NCBI RefSeq assembly: GCF_000968685.2
Contig: NZ_LAKD02000004.1
Location: 62,001 to 126,000 of the forward strand
Direction of reading: 5' to 3'
Source of the DNA: Streptomyces antioxidans
Lineage (GTDB): Bacteria > Actinomycetota > Actinomycetes > Streptomycetales > Streptomycetaceae
Length of the DNA: 64,000 nt
Position 1 is the stretch's first letter. The number at the start of each line of letters is the position of its first letter. Below, piece by piece: positions 15,887 to 23,968 of the stretch. The notes below the pieces were generated by a model. That model did no database searches. It saw nothing but the letters and a program-made list of their open reading frames with translations, and had not been told where the DNA came from. The position numbers and the translations under genes were made by a program.

Positions 15887-17879
15887 GGTCATGGCACGAC
15901 AGGATGACACCGAGGTCCGCGTGGCCGTCGTCGGACCCTTCAGCGGTCCGCGGGCGGCCTGGGGCGAGCTGCTCACGCGGGCCGCCGCCGACCACGGCGA
16001 TCCGGGCGTCGTCTGGGAGTTCCACGACGACCGGGGCGACGCCGACGCGGCCGAAGGCGTCGCGCGTGCCCTGACGGCGGAGCCCGTCGTGCGAGCCGTC
16101 ATCGGGCACTTCAACAGCCTGGGCGCGGCACGGGCCCTGCCGCACTACCGGCGGGCCGGTCTCCCGGTGCTGCTGCCGCTGGCCACCGACCCGGACCTGC
16201 TCGCCTCCGGCGGCGGCGGAGCGCTGCGCTGGTGCCCGCACGACCTGGGTCAGCCCGCGGCGATCCGCCGGGCCGCCCAGGACCTCGGCATCGGCACCGT
16301 GGCCGCCGTCGACGACGGCAGCCCCTACGGGCGCCGGCTCGCCGAACGGTTCGCCGCCCTGTCCCCGGACCCGGCCGCGACGGGCCAGGCTCTCGTCGTC
16401 TGCGGCACCCACCACGGCGCGGCGGACACGGCCCGGCGCCTGCGCGCGGACGGGCACGACGGACCGCTGTTCTTCACCGACGACTGCGCCGTGGCGGAAT
16501 TCGCCGATCTGCTCGGCGACCCGGTGTCTTCCGCCCGGGTGGTACGGCTGCGCGGCGGCCCGCACCTCCAGGTCGAGGCGGCCTTCGCGGCGCTCGTACG
16601 GGCCCTGCGCTCGAACCCGGCCGCCACGGGTGACCGGCTCCTCGCGGCCGTCCGCGCGGCCGCCCGCCTCTCCTTCGACGCGGACGGCGACCCCGTCGAC
16701 GCGGACGACGACGCCGGCTGGGAGGTCGTCCCGGTCGCCCTGCTCTCGGCCCCGGCAGCACCACGCCCGACCGGAGCCCCGGTCACCGGGTACGACGTCG
16801 TGGTCGTCGGCGCCGGTGCGGTGGGCGCCGCCACCGCGGCGGAACTGGCCTCGGCGGGCCTCAGCGTGGCGGTCGCCGACCTCGGTCCCGGCGCCGGGTC
16901 GGCCACCCGCGCCTCCGGGGGCCTGGTCCGGGCGTACGAACCGGAGCCCGTCGTACGCGCCCTGGCCGTGCGCAGCCACCAGTTGCTGTGGGGCGCCGCC
17001 TCCCCGCCCCGGTCGGCCGGGTTCCGTCGTACCGGCTCGGTGGTGCTGCTGGGCCCCGACGACGTCGCCGAGGCCGAACGCGGCATCGGCGAGTTGTCCG
17101 CGGCCGGGATCAAGGCGGACCTGCTCACGCCCCGCGAACTGATCGTGCGCTGGCCCGACTTGGCGGCGGACGGCGTGGCCGCCGCGGTGTGGGAGCCGGG
17201 CGGCGGCTACGCCGACCCGGTCGGCACCGCCGCGCTGTATCTCGCCCGGGCCCTGCGGCACGGGGCCGTCCTGCTGCCCCCGGGGCCGGTGCACGCCCTG
17301 GAGCCGCACCGGCGCGGGGTGCGCGTGTGCACCCCGGCGGGCGAGCTGACCGCCAGCTGTGCCGTGGTGGCGGCGGGCGGCGGGACCCCGGCGCTGCTCG
17401 GCGACCGGCTGCCGCCCCGCCCCGGCGGCCCGGCCCCCCGCACCAAACGCATCCGGTACGCCTTCTTCCGCGGACCCGGCCGGCCACTGCCCGCGGTCAG
17501 CGACCTGACCTGCGGCATCTGGGGCCGCCCGCAGCTGGGCGAGCCGTTCGCCGGCGGTCAGCTGACGGGCCGACCGGTCGAGGAGTGGGACGTGTCGGCC
17601 GGCGCCGGCGACGCCCTCACCGACGAGCAGGTCGCCCATATCCGCGCCGGGGTCGTCCACCGCTGGCCCTGGGTCTCCCGAGCGCCGTACCTGGGCGGGC
17701 GGTTCGGGGCCGACCTGTACCATCCTGACGGGCCGTTCCTGGGCCTTCTTCCCGGTAAGCCCCCGGTCGTGGTGGCCGCGTGCTGGTCCGGAGCCGGTTT
17801 CAAGACGGCGCCAGGCGCCGCCGAAGAGGCGGCGGCCGCCGTGCGGTGTCTGCTGCGGTGGCAGGGCGCCACACCGTGA
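15879..17879 (+). CDS. Fusion: amino-acid-binding-protein-like domain + DAO-family oxidase
   Basis: A 666-residue two-domain protein. Residues ~10-295 look like a type I periplasmic binding protein of the Leu/Ile/Val class: VRVAVVGPFSGPRAAWGELL, then AVIGHFNSLGAARALPHYRR and VDDGSPYGRRLAERF. No signal peptide or lipobox precedes it, so it is cytoplasmic. Residues ~305-660 are a DAO-family flavoenzyme: DVVVVGAGAVGAATAAELAS, then ATRASGGLVRAYE, and C-terminal WSGAGFKTAPG closing the FAD site. It overlaps the MetRS-like gene; ATG 15891 is an alternative start. It may be the hydrazino-acid-releasing oxidase with a built-in ligand-binding or channelling domain. I know of no characterised protein with this fusion. 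Confidence 0.8.
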   Translation: MTEVMARQDDTEVRVAVVGPFSGPRAAWGELLTRAAADHGDPGVVWEFHDDRGDADAAEGVARALTAEPVVRAVIGHFNSLGAARALPHYRRAGLPVLLPLATDPDLLASGGGGALRWCPHDLGQPAAIRRAAQDLGIGTVAAVDDGSPYGRRLAERFAALSPDPAATGQALVVCGTHHGAADTARRLRADGHDGPLFFTDDCAVAEFADLLGDPVSSARVVRLRGGPHLQVEAAFAALVRALRSNPAATGDRLLAAVRAAARLSFDADGDPVDADDDAGWEVVPVALLSAPAAPRPTGAPVTGYDVVVVGAGAVGAATAAELASAGLSVAVADLGPGAGSATRASGGLVRAYEPEPVVRALAVRSHQLLWGAASPPRSAGFRRTGSVVLLGPDDVAEAERGIGELSAAGIKADLLTPRELIVRWPDLAADGVAAAVWEPGGGYADPVGTAALYLARALRHGAVLLPPGPVHALEPHRRGVRVCTPAGELTASCAVVAAGGGTPALLGDRLPPRPGGPAPRTKRIRYAFFRGPGRPLPAVSDLTCGIWGRPQLGEPFAGGQLTGRPVEEWDVSAGAGDALTDEQVAHIRAGVVHRWPWVSRAPYLGGRFGADLYHPDGPFLGLLPGKPPVVVAACWSGAGFKTAPGAAEEAAAAVRCLLRWQGATP

Positions 17880-17914
17880 CCGCTCCGCCCCCGGCACACA
17901 GCGAAGGTGACGCC

Positions 17915-18580
17915 TTGAGCAATTCCCCGCACCAGCCCCTCGGCACCGAACTCCCGGTCACGGACCGGACGCGTCTGCGCCGTATGAAGGAGAAGGGCCG
18001 CACCGCCCGCGCAGACCTGGACGCCGTCCTCGCCGCCGGGTTCGTCTGCCACCTCGGTGTCGTCGTCGACGGCGCCCCCGTGGTCGTACCCACCGTGTAC
18101 GGCGCCGCCGAGGACACCCTCTACTTCCACGGCTCCGTCGCCGCGCGCAGCCTGACCTCGGCCCCGGGCCAGACCGTCTGCGTGACCGTCACCCACGTCG
18201 ACGGGGTCGTGCTGGCCCGCTCGCTCTTCGAGCACAGCATCAACTACCGCAGCGCCATGATCTACGGCGTCCCGCGCCCGGTCACCGACCCGGAGGAGAC
18301 CCTGGCCGGGCTGCGCCTGATCACCGAGCAGGCCCAGCCCGGCCAGTGGGACTACGCCCGCCGCCCCAGCCGCAAGGAACTGGCCGCGACGACGCTGCTG
18401 GCCCTGAGCCTGGAAGAGGCGTCGGTCAAGCTGCGCACCGGACCGCCGGACGACGGCGACAGCCCCGACGCCGCGCTCGGCCTGTGGGCGGGCGTCGTGC
18501 CCGTGCGCCTCGTACGCGGCGCCCCGGTGCCCGACCCCGCGCTCGCACCGGACGTCCCGCTCCCCCACCACCTCGGCTGA
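17915..18580 (+). CDS. Pyridoxamine-5'-phosphate-oxidase-family flavoprotein
   Basis: About 221 residues of the FMN-binding split-barrel (PNPOx-like, Pyridox_ox_2) class. Typical features are GFVCHLGVVVDGAPVVVPTV, then LYFHGSVAARS and VCVTVTHVDGVVLARSLFEH, and YRSAMIYGVPRPV. TTG 17915 has AAGGTGA just upstream; a GTG at 17876 that overlaps the previous stop (GTGA) is an alternative start. Such proteins reduce or oxidise small substrates with FMN or F420, or bind heme. In this operon it could act on an N-N bonded intermediate (hydrazine, hydrazone, diazo), which is inference. Confidence 0.75.
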   Translation: MSNSPHQPLGTELPVTDRTRLRRMKEKGRTARADLDAVLAAGFVCHLGVVVDGAPVVVPTVYGAAEDTLYFHGSVAARSLTSAPGQTVCVTVTHVDGVVLARSLFEHSINYRSAMIYGVPRPVTDPEETLAGLRLITEQAQPGQWDYARRPSRKELAATTLLALSLEEASVKLRTGPPDDGDSPDAALGLWAGVVPVRLVRGAPVPDPALAPDVPLPHHLG

Positions 18581-18635
18581 CGCCCCCTCCCGGGGCCCGA
18601 GACATAAGACGACGTCACACCGAAAGGCGAATGCC

Positions 18636-20480
18636 ATGTGCGGTCTGAGCGGTTGGGTCTCCTACGGACGGGACCTGCGAAGGGAGCGGAAGACGGTCTC
18701 CGCCATGACCGCGACCATGGCCTGCCGCGGCCCGGACGACTCCGGCCTGTGGACCCGGCCGCACGTGGCACTCGGCCACCGCCGGCTCGCCGTCATCGAC
18801 ATCGAGGGCGGCCGCCAGCCGATGTCCTACGACACCGGCGGCGGCGAGGTGGCCCTCGCCTACACGGGCGAGATCTACAACTTCGTCGAGCTGCGCGACG
18901 AACTGCGCCACCGCGGCCACACCTTCCGCACCCGCAGTGACACCGAGGTCGTGCTGCACGCCTACCTGGAGTGGGGCGAGGCGCTGGCCGAGCGGCTGAA
19001 CGGCATGTACGCCTTCGTCGTCTGGGACGGCCGCACCGAGCGGCTGCTGCTCGTCCGGGACCGCCTCGGCGTCAAACCGCTGTACTACTACCCGACCCAG
19101 GACGGAGTGCTCTTCGGCTCCGAGCCCAAGGCCATCCTCGCGAACCCCTGCGCGGAGAAGGCCGTCGACCTCGACGGGCTGCGGGAGGCGTTCGCCTGGA
19201 TCCGTACCCCCGGGCACGCCGTGTGGCGCGGCATGCGGGAGGTCCGGCCGGGCACCCTGGTCACCGTCGACCGCGGCGGCGAACGCACCCACACCTACTG
19301 GAGGCTGGAGGCCACCGAGCACACCGACGACAGGGCCGCCTCGGTCGCCCGGGTGCGCGAGCTGCTCACCGACATCGTGCGCCGCCAGCTGGTCACCGAC
19401 GTGCCACGCTGTACCCTGCTCTCCGGCGGCCTCGACTCCAGCGCCATCACCGCGCTCGCCCAGCGGGAACTCGGCGACAGCGAGCAGATCCGCAGCTTCT
19501 CCGTCGACTTCGCCCGGCACGAGGAGAACTTCACCGCCGACCCCTTCCGGGCGGACGCCGACGCCCCGTTCGCCAAGGAGACCGCCGCGCACTGCGGCAC
19601 CGCGCACGAGAACCTCGTGTTCGACGCCCAGAGCATGGCCGATCCGGCCGTACGGCGGGCCGTGGTGGCCGCGAAGGACCTGCCGACGGGGTTCGGCGAC
19701 GCCGACAACTCCCTCTACCTGCTGTTCAAGGCGCTCCGGGAACGTTCCACCGTCGCCCTGTCCGGAGAGTCCGCCGACGAGGTGTTCGGCGGCTACAAGT
19801 GGCTGCACCAGCCCGAGGCCCAGCGGGCCGACACCTTCCCCTGGGTCGAACACACCCATGTGACGAGCCCGCACACCGGCACCGGGGTGTACGACAAGGG
19901 CCTGCTGGCCGCCCTCGACCTGCCCGGCTACATCCGCCGGCGGTACGCGGAGGCGGTCGCGGAAGCCCCCCGGCTGGCCGGCGAGGACGCGTTCGAGGCG
20001 CGGATGCGGCTGGTGTGCTACCTGCATCTGACCCGGTACCTGCGCATCCTGCTGGACCGCAAGGACCGGCTCAGCATGGCCGTGGGCCTGGAGGTCCGGG
20101 TGCCGTTCTGCGACCACCGGCTGGTCGAGTACGTCTTCAACACGCCGTGGTCGATGAAGACCTTCGACGGCCGTGAGAAGAGCCTGCTGCGGGCGGCCTC
20201 CGCCGATCTGCTGCCGCGGTCGGTGGTGGAGCGCCGCAAGGCCCCCTACCCGTCCACCCGCGACCCGTTCTACACGGCCGCGCTCCAGCAGCACGCCAAG
20301 GAGGTGCTCGCCGACCGGGGCCACGCCGTGCACACGCTCACCGATCAGGCGTGGGTGCAGCAGACGGTGGCCCGGACCGCCGAGGAGGTCGACGGCGCGA
20401 CCCGCACCGGCCTGGAGCGCTGGCTCGACTTGGCGACCTGGCTGGAGATCCACGCCCCCCGGCTGGTCCTGTCGGACTGA
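18636..20480 (+). CDS. Asparagine synthase (glutamine-hydrolysing)-like amidotransferase
   Basis: A 614-residue AsnB-type enzyme. Cys2 directly after the start (MCGLSGW) is the N-terminal glutaminase nucleophile; RLAVIDIEGGRQPM, GEIYN and SDTE are the expected glutaminase motifs. The synthetase half carries the PP-loop LLSGGLDSSAI (~263-272), LSGESADEVFGGY and LDRKDRLSMA. All key residues for amide formation appear intact. In antibiotic clusters such enzymes amidate carboxylates or use other nucleophiles in beta-lactam and lasso-type chemistry. Here it could form an amide or hydrazide in the final product. It sits 55 bp after the PNPOx-like gene in the cupin operon. Confidence 0.92.
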   Translation: MCGLSGWVSYGRDLRRERKTVSAMTATMACRGPDDSGLWTRPHVALGHRRLAVIDIEGGRQPMSYDTGGGEVALAYTGEIYNFVELRDELRHRGHTFRTRSDTEVVLHAYLEWGEALAERLNGMYAFVVWDGRTERLLLVRDRLGVKPLYYYPTQDGVLFGSEPKAILANPCAEKAVDLDGLREAFAWIRTPGHAVWRGMREVRPGTLVTVDRGGERTHTYWRLEATEHTDDRAASVARVRELLTDIVRRQLVTDVPRCTLLSGGLDSSAITALAQRELGDSEQIRSFSVDFARHEENFTADPFRADADAPFAKETAAHCGTAHENLVFDAQSMADPAVRRAVVAAKDLPTGFGDADNSLYLLFKALRERSTVALSGESADEVFGGYKWLHQPEAQRADTFPWVEHTHVTSPHTGTGVYDKGLLAALDLPGYIRRRYAEAVAEAPRLAGEDAFEARMRLVCYLHLTRYLRILLDRKDRLSMAVGLEVRVPFCDHRLVEYVFNTPWSMKTFDGREKSLLRAASADLLPRSVVERRKAPYPSTRDPFYTAALQQHAKEVLADRGHAVHTLTDQAWVQQTVARTAEEVDGATRTGLERWLDLATWLEIHAPRLVLSD

Positions 20481-20487
20481 GCCCACG

Positions 20488-20510
20488 CGATCGGCCCGAC
20501 ACACCGATCG
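20488..20510. promoter_or_regulatory. Inverted repeat between asparagine synthase and SARP gene
   Basis: CGATCGG (20488-20494) faces CCGATCG (20504-20510) with a 9-base spacer, 7 bp after the asparagine synthase stop and 43 bp before the SARP start. It could be a weak terminator or an operator for the regulator. No SARP-type direct heptamer repeats were obvious here. Confidence 0.35.
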
Positions 20511-20552
20511 TCGCCGTCCGGGCCGGCGAGATCCGAGACAGGGAGGCGAACG

Positions 20553-22634
20553 ATGAGTCAACCATCGATCAAGTTCCGCATTCTGGGACCCGTCGAGTAC
20601 CACGACGGCGACAACTGGGTCCCCATCAAGGCCGCCAAGCAACGCGCGCTCATGGCACTGCTGCTCCTCAACGCGAACCATCTGGTTCCCGCACAGCAGC
20701 TGCACTCGGAGCTGTGGAGCGACGGACCCTCCAGCCACGTGGGCCGCTTGCTGGCCGGCTGTGTGTGGCGGCTGCGCGCCGCCATCGGCGACCCCGCCGG
20801 GCAGACCCTTCTCACCCGGCCCGCCGGGTACCAACTGGCCGTGTCTCCCGGGAGCCTCGACCTCCACGAGTACGAGTCACTCGTCGCCTCCGGCCGCACG
20901 CAGCGCGCCTCGGGGAATCTGGTCGAGGCCATGGAGTCCTTCAGCGCCGCGCTGGAACTCTGGCGGGGCTCGCCCCTCGCCGACGTCGCTCTCACCTCTT
21001 CGATCATGGCCGAGTCCGCGCGTCTGGAGGAGTCCCGGCTGGCGGTGATGGAGGCGAACTTCGGCGTGCGGATCGCCTTGGGGCAACACGAGGACGTACT
21101 GCCCGAACTCAAACTCCTGGTCGCCCAGCATCCGTTGCGCGAACGGCTCCACGAGCACCTGATGATGGCGCTGTACGGGACCGGGCAACAGGCCGAGGCG
21201 CTGGGGGCGTACCGGGACCTCCACCACCTGCTGGCCGACGAGCTGGGGATCGATCCGAGCCGGCCGCTGCGCGAGCTTCAGCAGCGCATCCTGGAAGAGG
21301 ATCCGCGTCTGAACGACCGGGGCGCCCCGCATGGCGCGACGGCGTCCGGTCCCAGGGAGCGTGCTGTGGCATCGGAGGCGGCACCGTGTCCGCTCCCGCA
21401 CCAACCCTCGCTGTTCGTCGGCCGGACGTCCGAACTGACCACGGTCGCCGAGTACTTGGCGGAAGGGCGCCCGGCGGTCGCGATCCACGGGCTGGCGGGA
21501 TCGGGCAAGAGCGCCTTGGCGATCGCGGCCGCGCATGCCGCGGCCGGTGACTTCCCCGGCGGGCAGGTCTATGTGGACATGCGGGGTACGACAGGCGACT
21601 TTGCCCTGCGGCCCGACCAGGCGATGCGGCTTGTGCTGCGTTCGCTCGGAACGGAGCGGGGCGGTGGTGGCGCGGCGGCGCCGCATACGTGGGCCGGTCC
21701 GGCCGGGGGCAGGGCTTTGATCGTGCTCGACAACGTCCGCGACTCCGACCAGATCCAGGGATTCCGCTCCGCGCCGCCTGGCTGCTCGCTTCTCATCACG
21801 AGCCGCTCGCCCATAGGAGGCGTGGACGGCCTCATGCATCTGCGTCCGGGACGGCTGACCGTGTCCGCCTCGATCGACCTGCTCCGGCGAAGCGTTGGCG
21901 TAGCGCGCATCGACGCGGAACCCGCCCCCGCTTCCGAACTCGCCAGGTCCTGCGATTACCTGCCCTTCGCGCTCCGCCTCGCCGCCGACCGGCTCGCGAC
22001 ACGGCCCGACTGGTCGGTCGCGGACTTCGCGCGGTATGTGGCCGAGCCGCACCAGCGGCTCGACTTCCTGGCGGGCGGCAACGTCAGCCTGCGCGACTCA
22101 CTGCTGGCGAGCCTCCCCCTTCTGTCCGATGAGTCGGGCGGGACGGCGGTGACAGCGGTGACGGCACTGCGGAGACTGGGCTTCCTGGATCTGACCATGG
22201 TCACCGTCGAGGCGCTGGCCGTGCTTCTCAGTACGACGGAGGGTGAGGCGCACAAGATCGCCGAACGACTTGTCGATGCCGGCCTCATCGAGTCGCTCGC
22301 GATCGACCGCTACCGCGTTCCGCAGAGTGTCCGGGCCCTGGCGCGAGAGATCACAGGTTCGGATCACGAGGCCACCGAGGCCGTACAACGCGTTGTCGAC
22401 CACTACGCCGTCGCCGCGCGGGAACAGCCGAGGCCGACTCTTGGAGCGTGGTACCGCCGAGAGCGGGAAACCCTCAACGCCCTGGTCACGTCCGACAGGA
22501 CCGGGATCTTGATCGAATCTCTTGACAGAATGCGTTGCGTGTTGGGCGCGAGCGGATCTACCGTGCGGCGGGAGCGGACCGGGTCAGCACCCGGACTCCG
22601 CCCACCGGGCGGTCCACGTCCGCCGCGGCCATGA
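20553..22634 (+). CDS. AfsR/SARP-family regulator with NB-ARC domain
   Basis: A 693-residue activator. Residues ~5-95 form the OmpR-like winged helix (FRILGPVEYHDGD at the start, LLLNANHLVPAQQL, HVGRLLAGCVWRLR). Residues ~100-245 are the bacterial transcriptional activator domain (EYESLVASG, GLYRGS-like ELWRGSPLAD, HPLRERLHEHLMMALYGTGQ). An NB-ARC ATPase follows: Walker A GLAGSGKSALA (~312), Walker B ALIVLDNV and sensor SLLITSRS. The C-terminal TPR region of full-length AfsR is absent. The 3' end overlaps the convergent condensation gene by 77 bp, so the end may be rearranged. It is the likely pathway-specific activator of the cluster. Confidence 0.88.
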   Translation: MSQPSIKFRILGPVEYHDGDNWVPIKAAKQRALMALLLLNANHLVPAQQLHSELWSDGPSSHVGRLLAGCVWRLRAAIGDPAGQTLLTRPAGYQLAVSPGSLDLHEYESLVASGRTQRASGNLVEAMESFSAALELWRGSPLADVALTSSIMAESARLEESRLAVMEANFGVRIALGQHEDVLPELKLLVAQHPLRERLHEHLMMALYGTGQQAEALGAYRDLHHLLADELGIDPSRPLRELQQRILEEDPRLNDRGAPHGATASGPRERAVASEAAPCPLPHQPSLFVGRTSELTTVAEYLAEGRPAVAIHGLAGSGKSALAIAAAHAAAGDFPGGQVYVDMRGTTGDFALRPDQAMRLVLRSLGTERGGGGAAAPHTWAGPAGGRALIVLDNVRDSDQIQGFRSAPPGCSLLITSRSPIGGVDGLMHLRPGRLTVSASIDLLRRSVGVARIDAEPAPASELARSCDYLPFALRLAADRLATRPDWSVADFARYVAEPHQRLDFLAGGNVSLRDSLLASLPLLSDESGGTAVTAVTALRRLGFLDLTMVTVEALAVLLSTTEGEAHKIAERLVDAGLIESLAIDRYRVPQSVRALAREITGSDHEATEAVQRVVDHYAVAAREQPRPTLGAWYRRERETLNALVTSDRTGILIESLDRMRCVLGASGSTVRRERTGSAPGLRPPGGPRPPRP

Positions 22635-23958
22635 CCAGGACGTCATCCATGTCGCGCATCATCCGCACCACGGTCTCCTCCTCGTAGACCTCGGTGTTGT
22701 ACTCGATCTCGGCGAGAGTCCCGTCGTCGCCGTCCCAGTAGGCGACGGCCATGTCGGCCCGGGCGGCGCGGTTCGGACCCTGGAGCATGGTCAGGCCGAT
22801 GTCGCCCAGCGTCAGGTCCCGGCCGATCGGCCCGAGGTAGTTGAGGGTCAGCTTGATGTTGGTCAGGCGTGACCGGGTCTCCTCCGGGAGGGCCGCGTGC
22901 ACGACCGGGAAGGGCACGCCCTGGTGGGCCAGCAGGTTCCAGGTCGCGTCCCGTGCCGCCGTGGCCACCTCACGGACCGATGCCTGATCGTCGACCGTAG
23001 CGCGGACCAGGCAGGAGTTGCTGACGAATCCGACCAGTGCCTGCTCGCTGCGGGTACTCCGGTTCACGGTGATGACCCCGACGGTCAGCTCGCGTTCCCC
23101 GCCGCGCGCCAGAACGATCTGCCAGGCGGCCAGCATCACGGAGAACGGAGTGGCACCGAGTTCCCGGGCCAGTGCCGCACGTCCCGAGTCGGCCTGCGCG
23201 GTGAACCGGTATCGCACGGTCCTGCCGGGATCGCCGACCGCCGTGGGCCGACGGGGCTCGCGATCGTGGGCCACCGTGGTGAGGACGGCCCCGTCCAGTG
23301 CCGTACGCCAATGGTCGAGGCTCCGTCGCCATCGGCCCCGTTCTTCCTCCGAGCGCAGCTTCTCGGCGTAGCCGTGGAAAGTGATGGCGTCGCTGATGAA
23401 GACCGGCTTCTCGCCTCGGACCAGGCTCGCGTACGCGGTGGAGAGGTCGTTGAGCAGAACGGTCGTCCCCCAGCCGTCCACAGTGATGTGGTGGACCGTC
23501 AGGATCAGTTCTTCCCGTGCCCCGATCCTGACCAGGGCCAGCCGGGCCAAGGGGCCCGCGTCCAGGTGGAACTCCTGTGTGTGGAGTTCCACGGCGAGGC
23601 GCAGGAACTCCTGAGCGGCCTGGCCGACGTCCGGTACGTCCGGTTCGATCAGCCGCGCGGTGACGTCCACAGCCGGATGGATGACCATGTCCAACTCGCC
23701 GTCGTGCGCCACGAACCGGGCACGCAGGCTGTCGTGGCGGTCCGTCACCGCCTGCCAGGCGGCGGCGAGGGCGTCGAAATCGACGCGTCCGGCGCACCCC
23801 AGTCGCCAGGTGATGTGGTACACGGAACGGTCCCTTGCGCTCCGCAACGCATGCCAGCGGGCGGCCTGTTGGGCCGTCGCCGGGATGACCAGAGGTCTGG
23901 CGCTCACACTCGTCTCCTCGGTCACTCGGTGACTTGTACAACTGGTCGGGTCGGACAC
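22558..23958 (-). CDS. Stand-alone NRPS condensation enzyme
   Basis: A 466-residue free condensation-domain protein. The catalytic HHxxxDG motif is intact (VHHITVDGWG, His156-His157 to Asp161). Other core motifs are seen: RHDSLRARF (C2), SNSCLVRA (C5-like) and HQGVPFPVVHAAL (C6-like). GTG 23958 was used; GTG 23910 with GAGGAG upstream is an equally good start. As a free enzyme it would join a carrier-bound acyl group to an amine or alcohol, and could serve as the releasing enzyme since the NRPS has no thioesterase. It is the last gene of the leftward NRPS operon, 10 bp behind the free adenylation gene. Confidence 0.88.
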   Translation of the reverse strand: MSDPTSCTSHRVTEETSVSARPLVIPATAQQAARWHALRSARDRSVYHITWRLGCAGRVDFDALAAAWQAVTDRHDSLRARFVAHDGELDMVIHPAVDVTARLIEPDVPDVGQAAQEFLRLAVELHTQEFHLDAGPLARLALVRIGAREELILTVHHITVDGWGTTVLLNDLSTAYASLVRGEKPVFISDAITFHGYAEKLRSEEERGRWRRSLDHWRTALDGAVLTTVAHDREPRRPTAVGDPGRTVRYRFTAQADSGRAALARELGATPFSVMLAAWQIVLARGGERELTVGVITVNRSTRSEQALVGFVSNSCLVRATVDDQASVREVATAARDATWNLLAHQGVPFPVVHAALPEETRSRLTNIKLTLNYLGPIGRDLTLGDIGLTMLQGPNRAARADMAVAYWDGDDGTLAEIEYNTEVYEEETVVRMMRDMDDVLVMAAADVDRPVGGVRVLTRSAPAAR

Positions 23959-23968
23959 TGAACCCTCG

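Noticed and set aside
15750..17897. 715-codon leftward open frame
   Set aside because: Opposite the PBP-oxidase fusion with clear domains; the antisense product has no fold-like pattern.
18615..20867. 750-codon leftward open frame
   Set aside because: Shadow of the asparagine synthase gene, whose motifs are complete.
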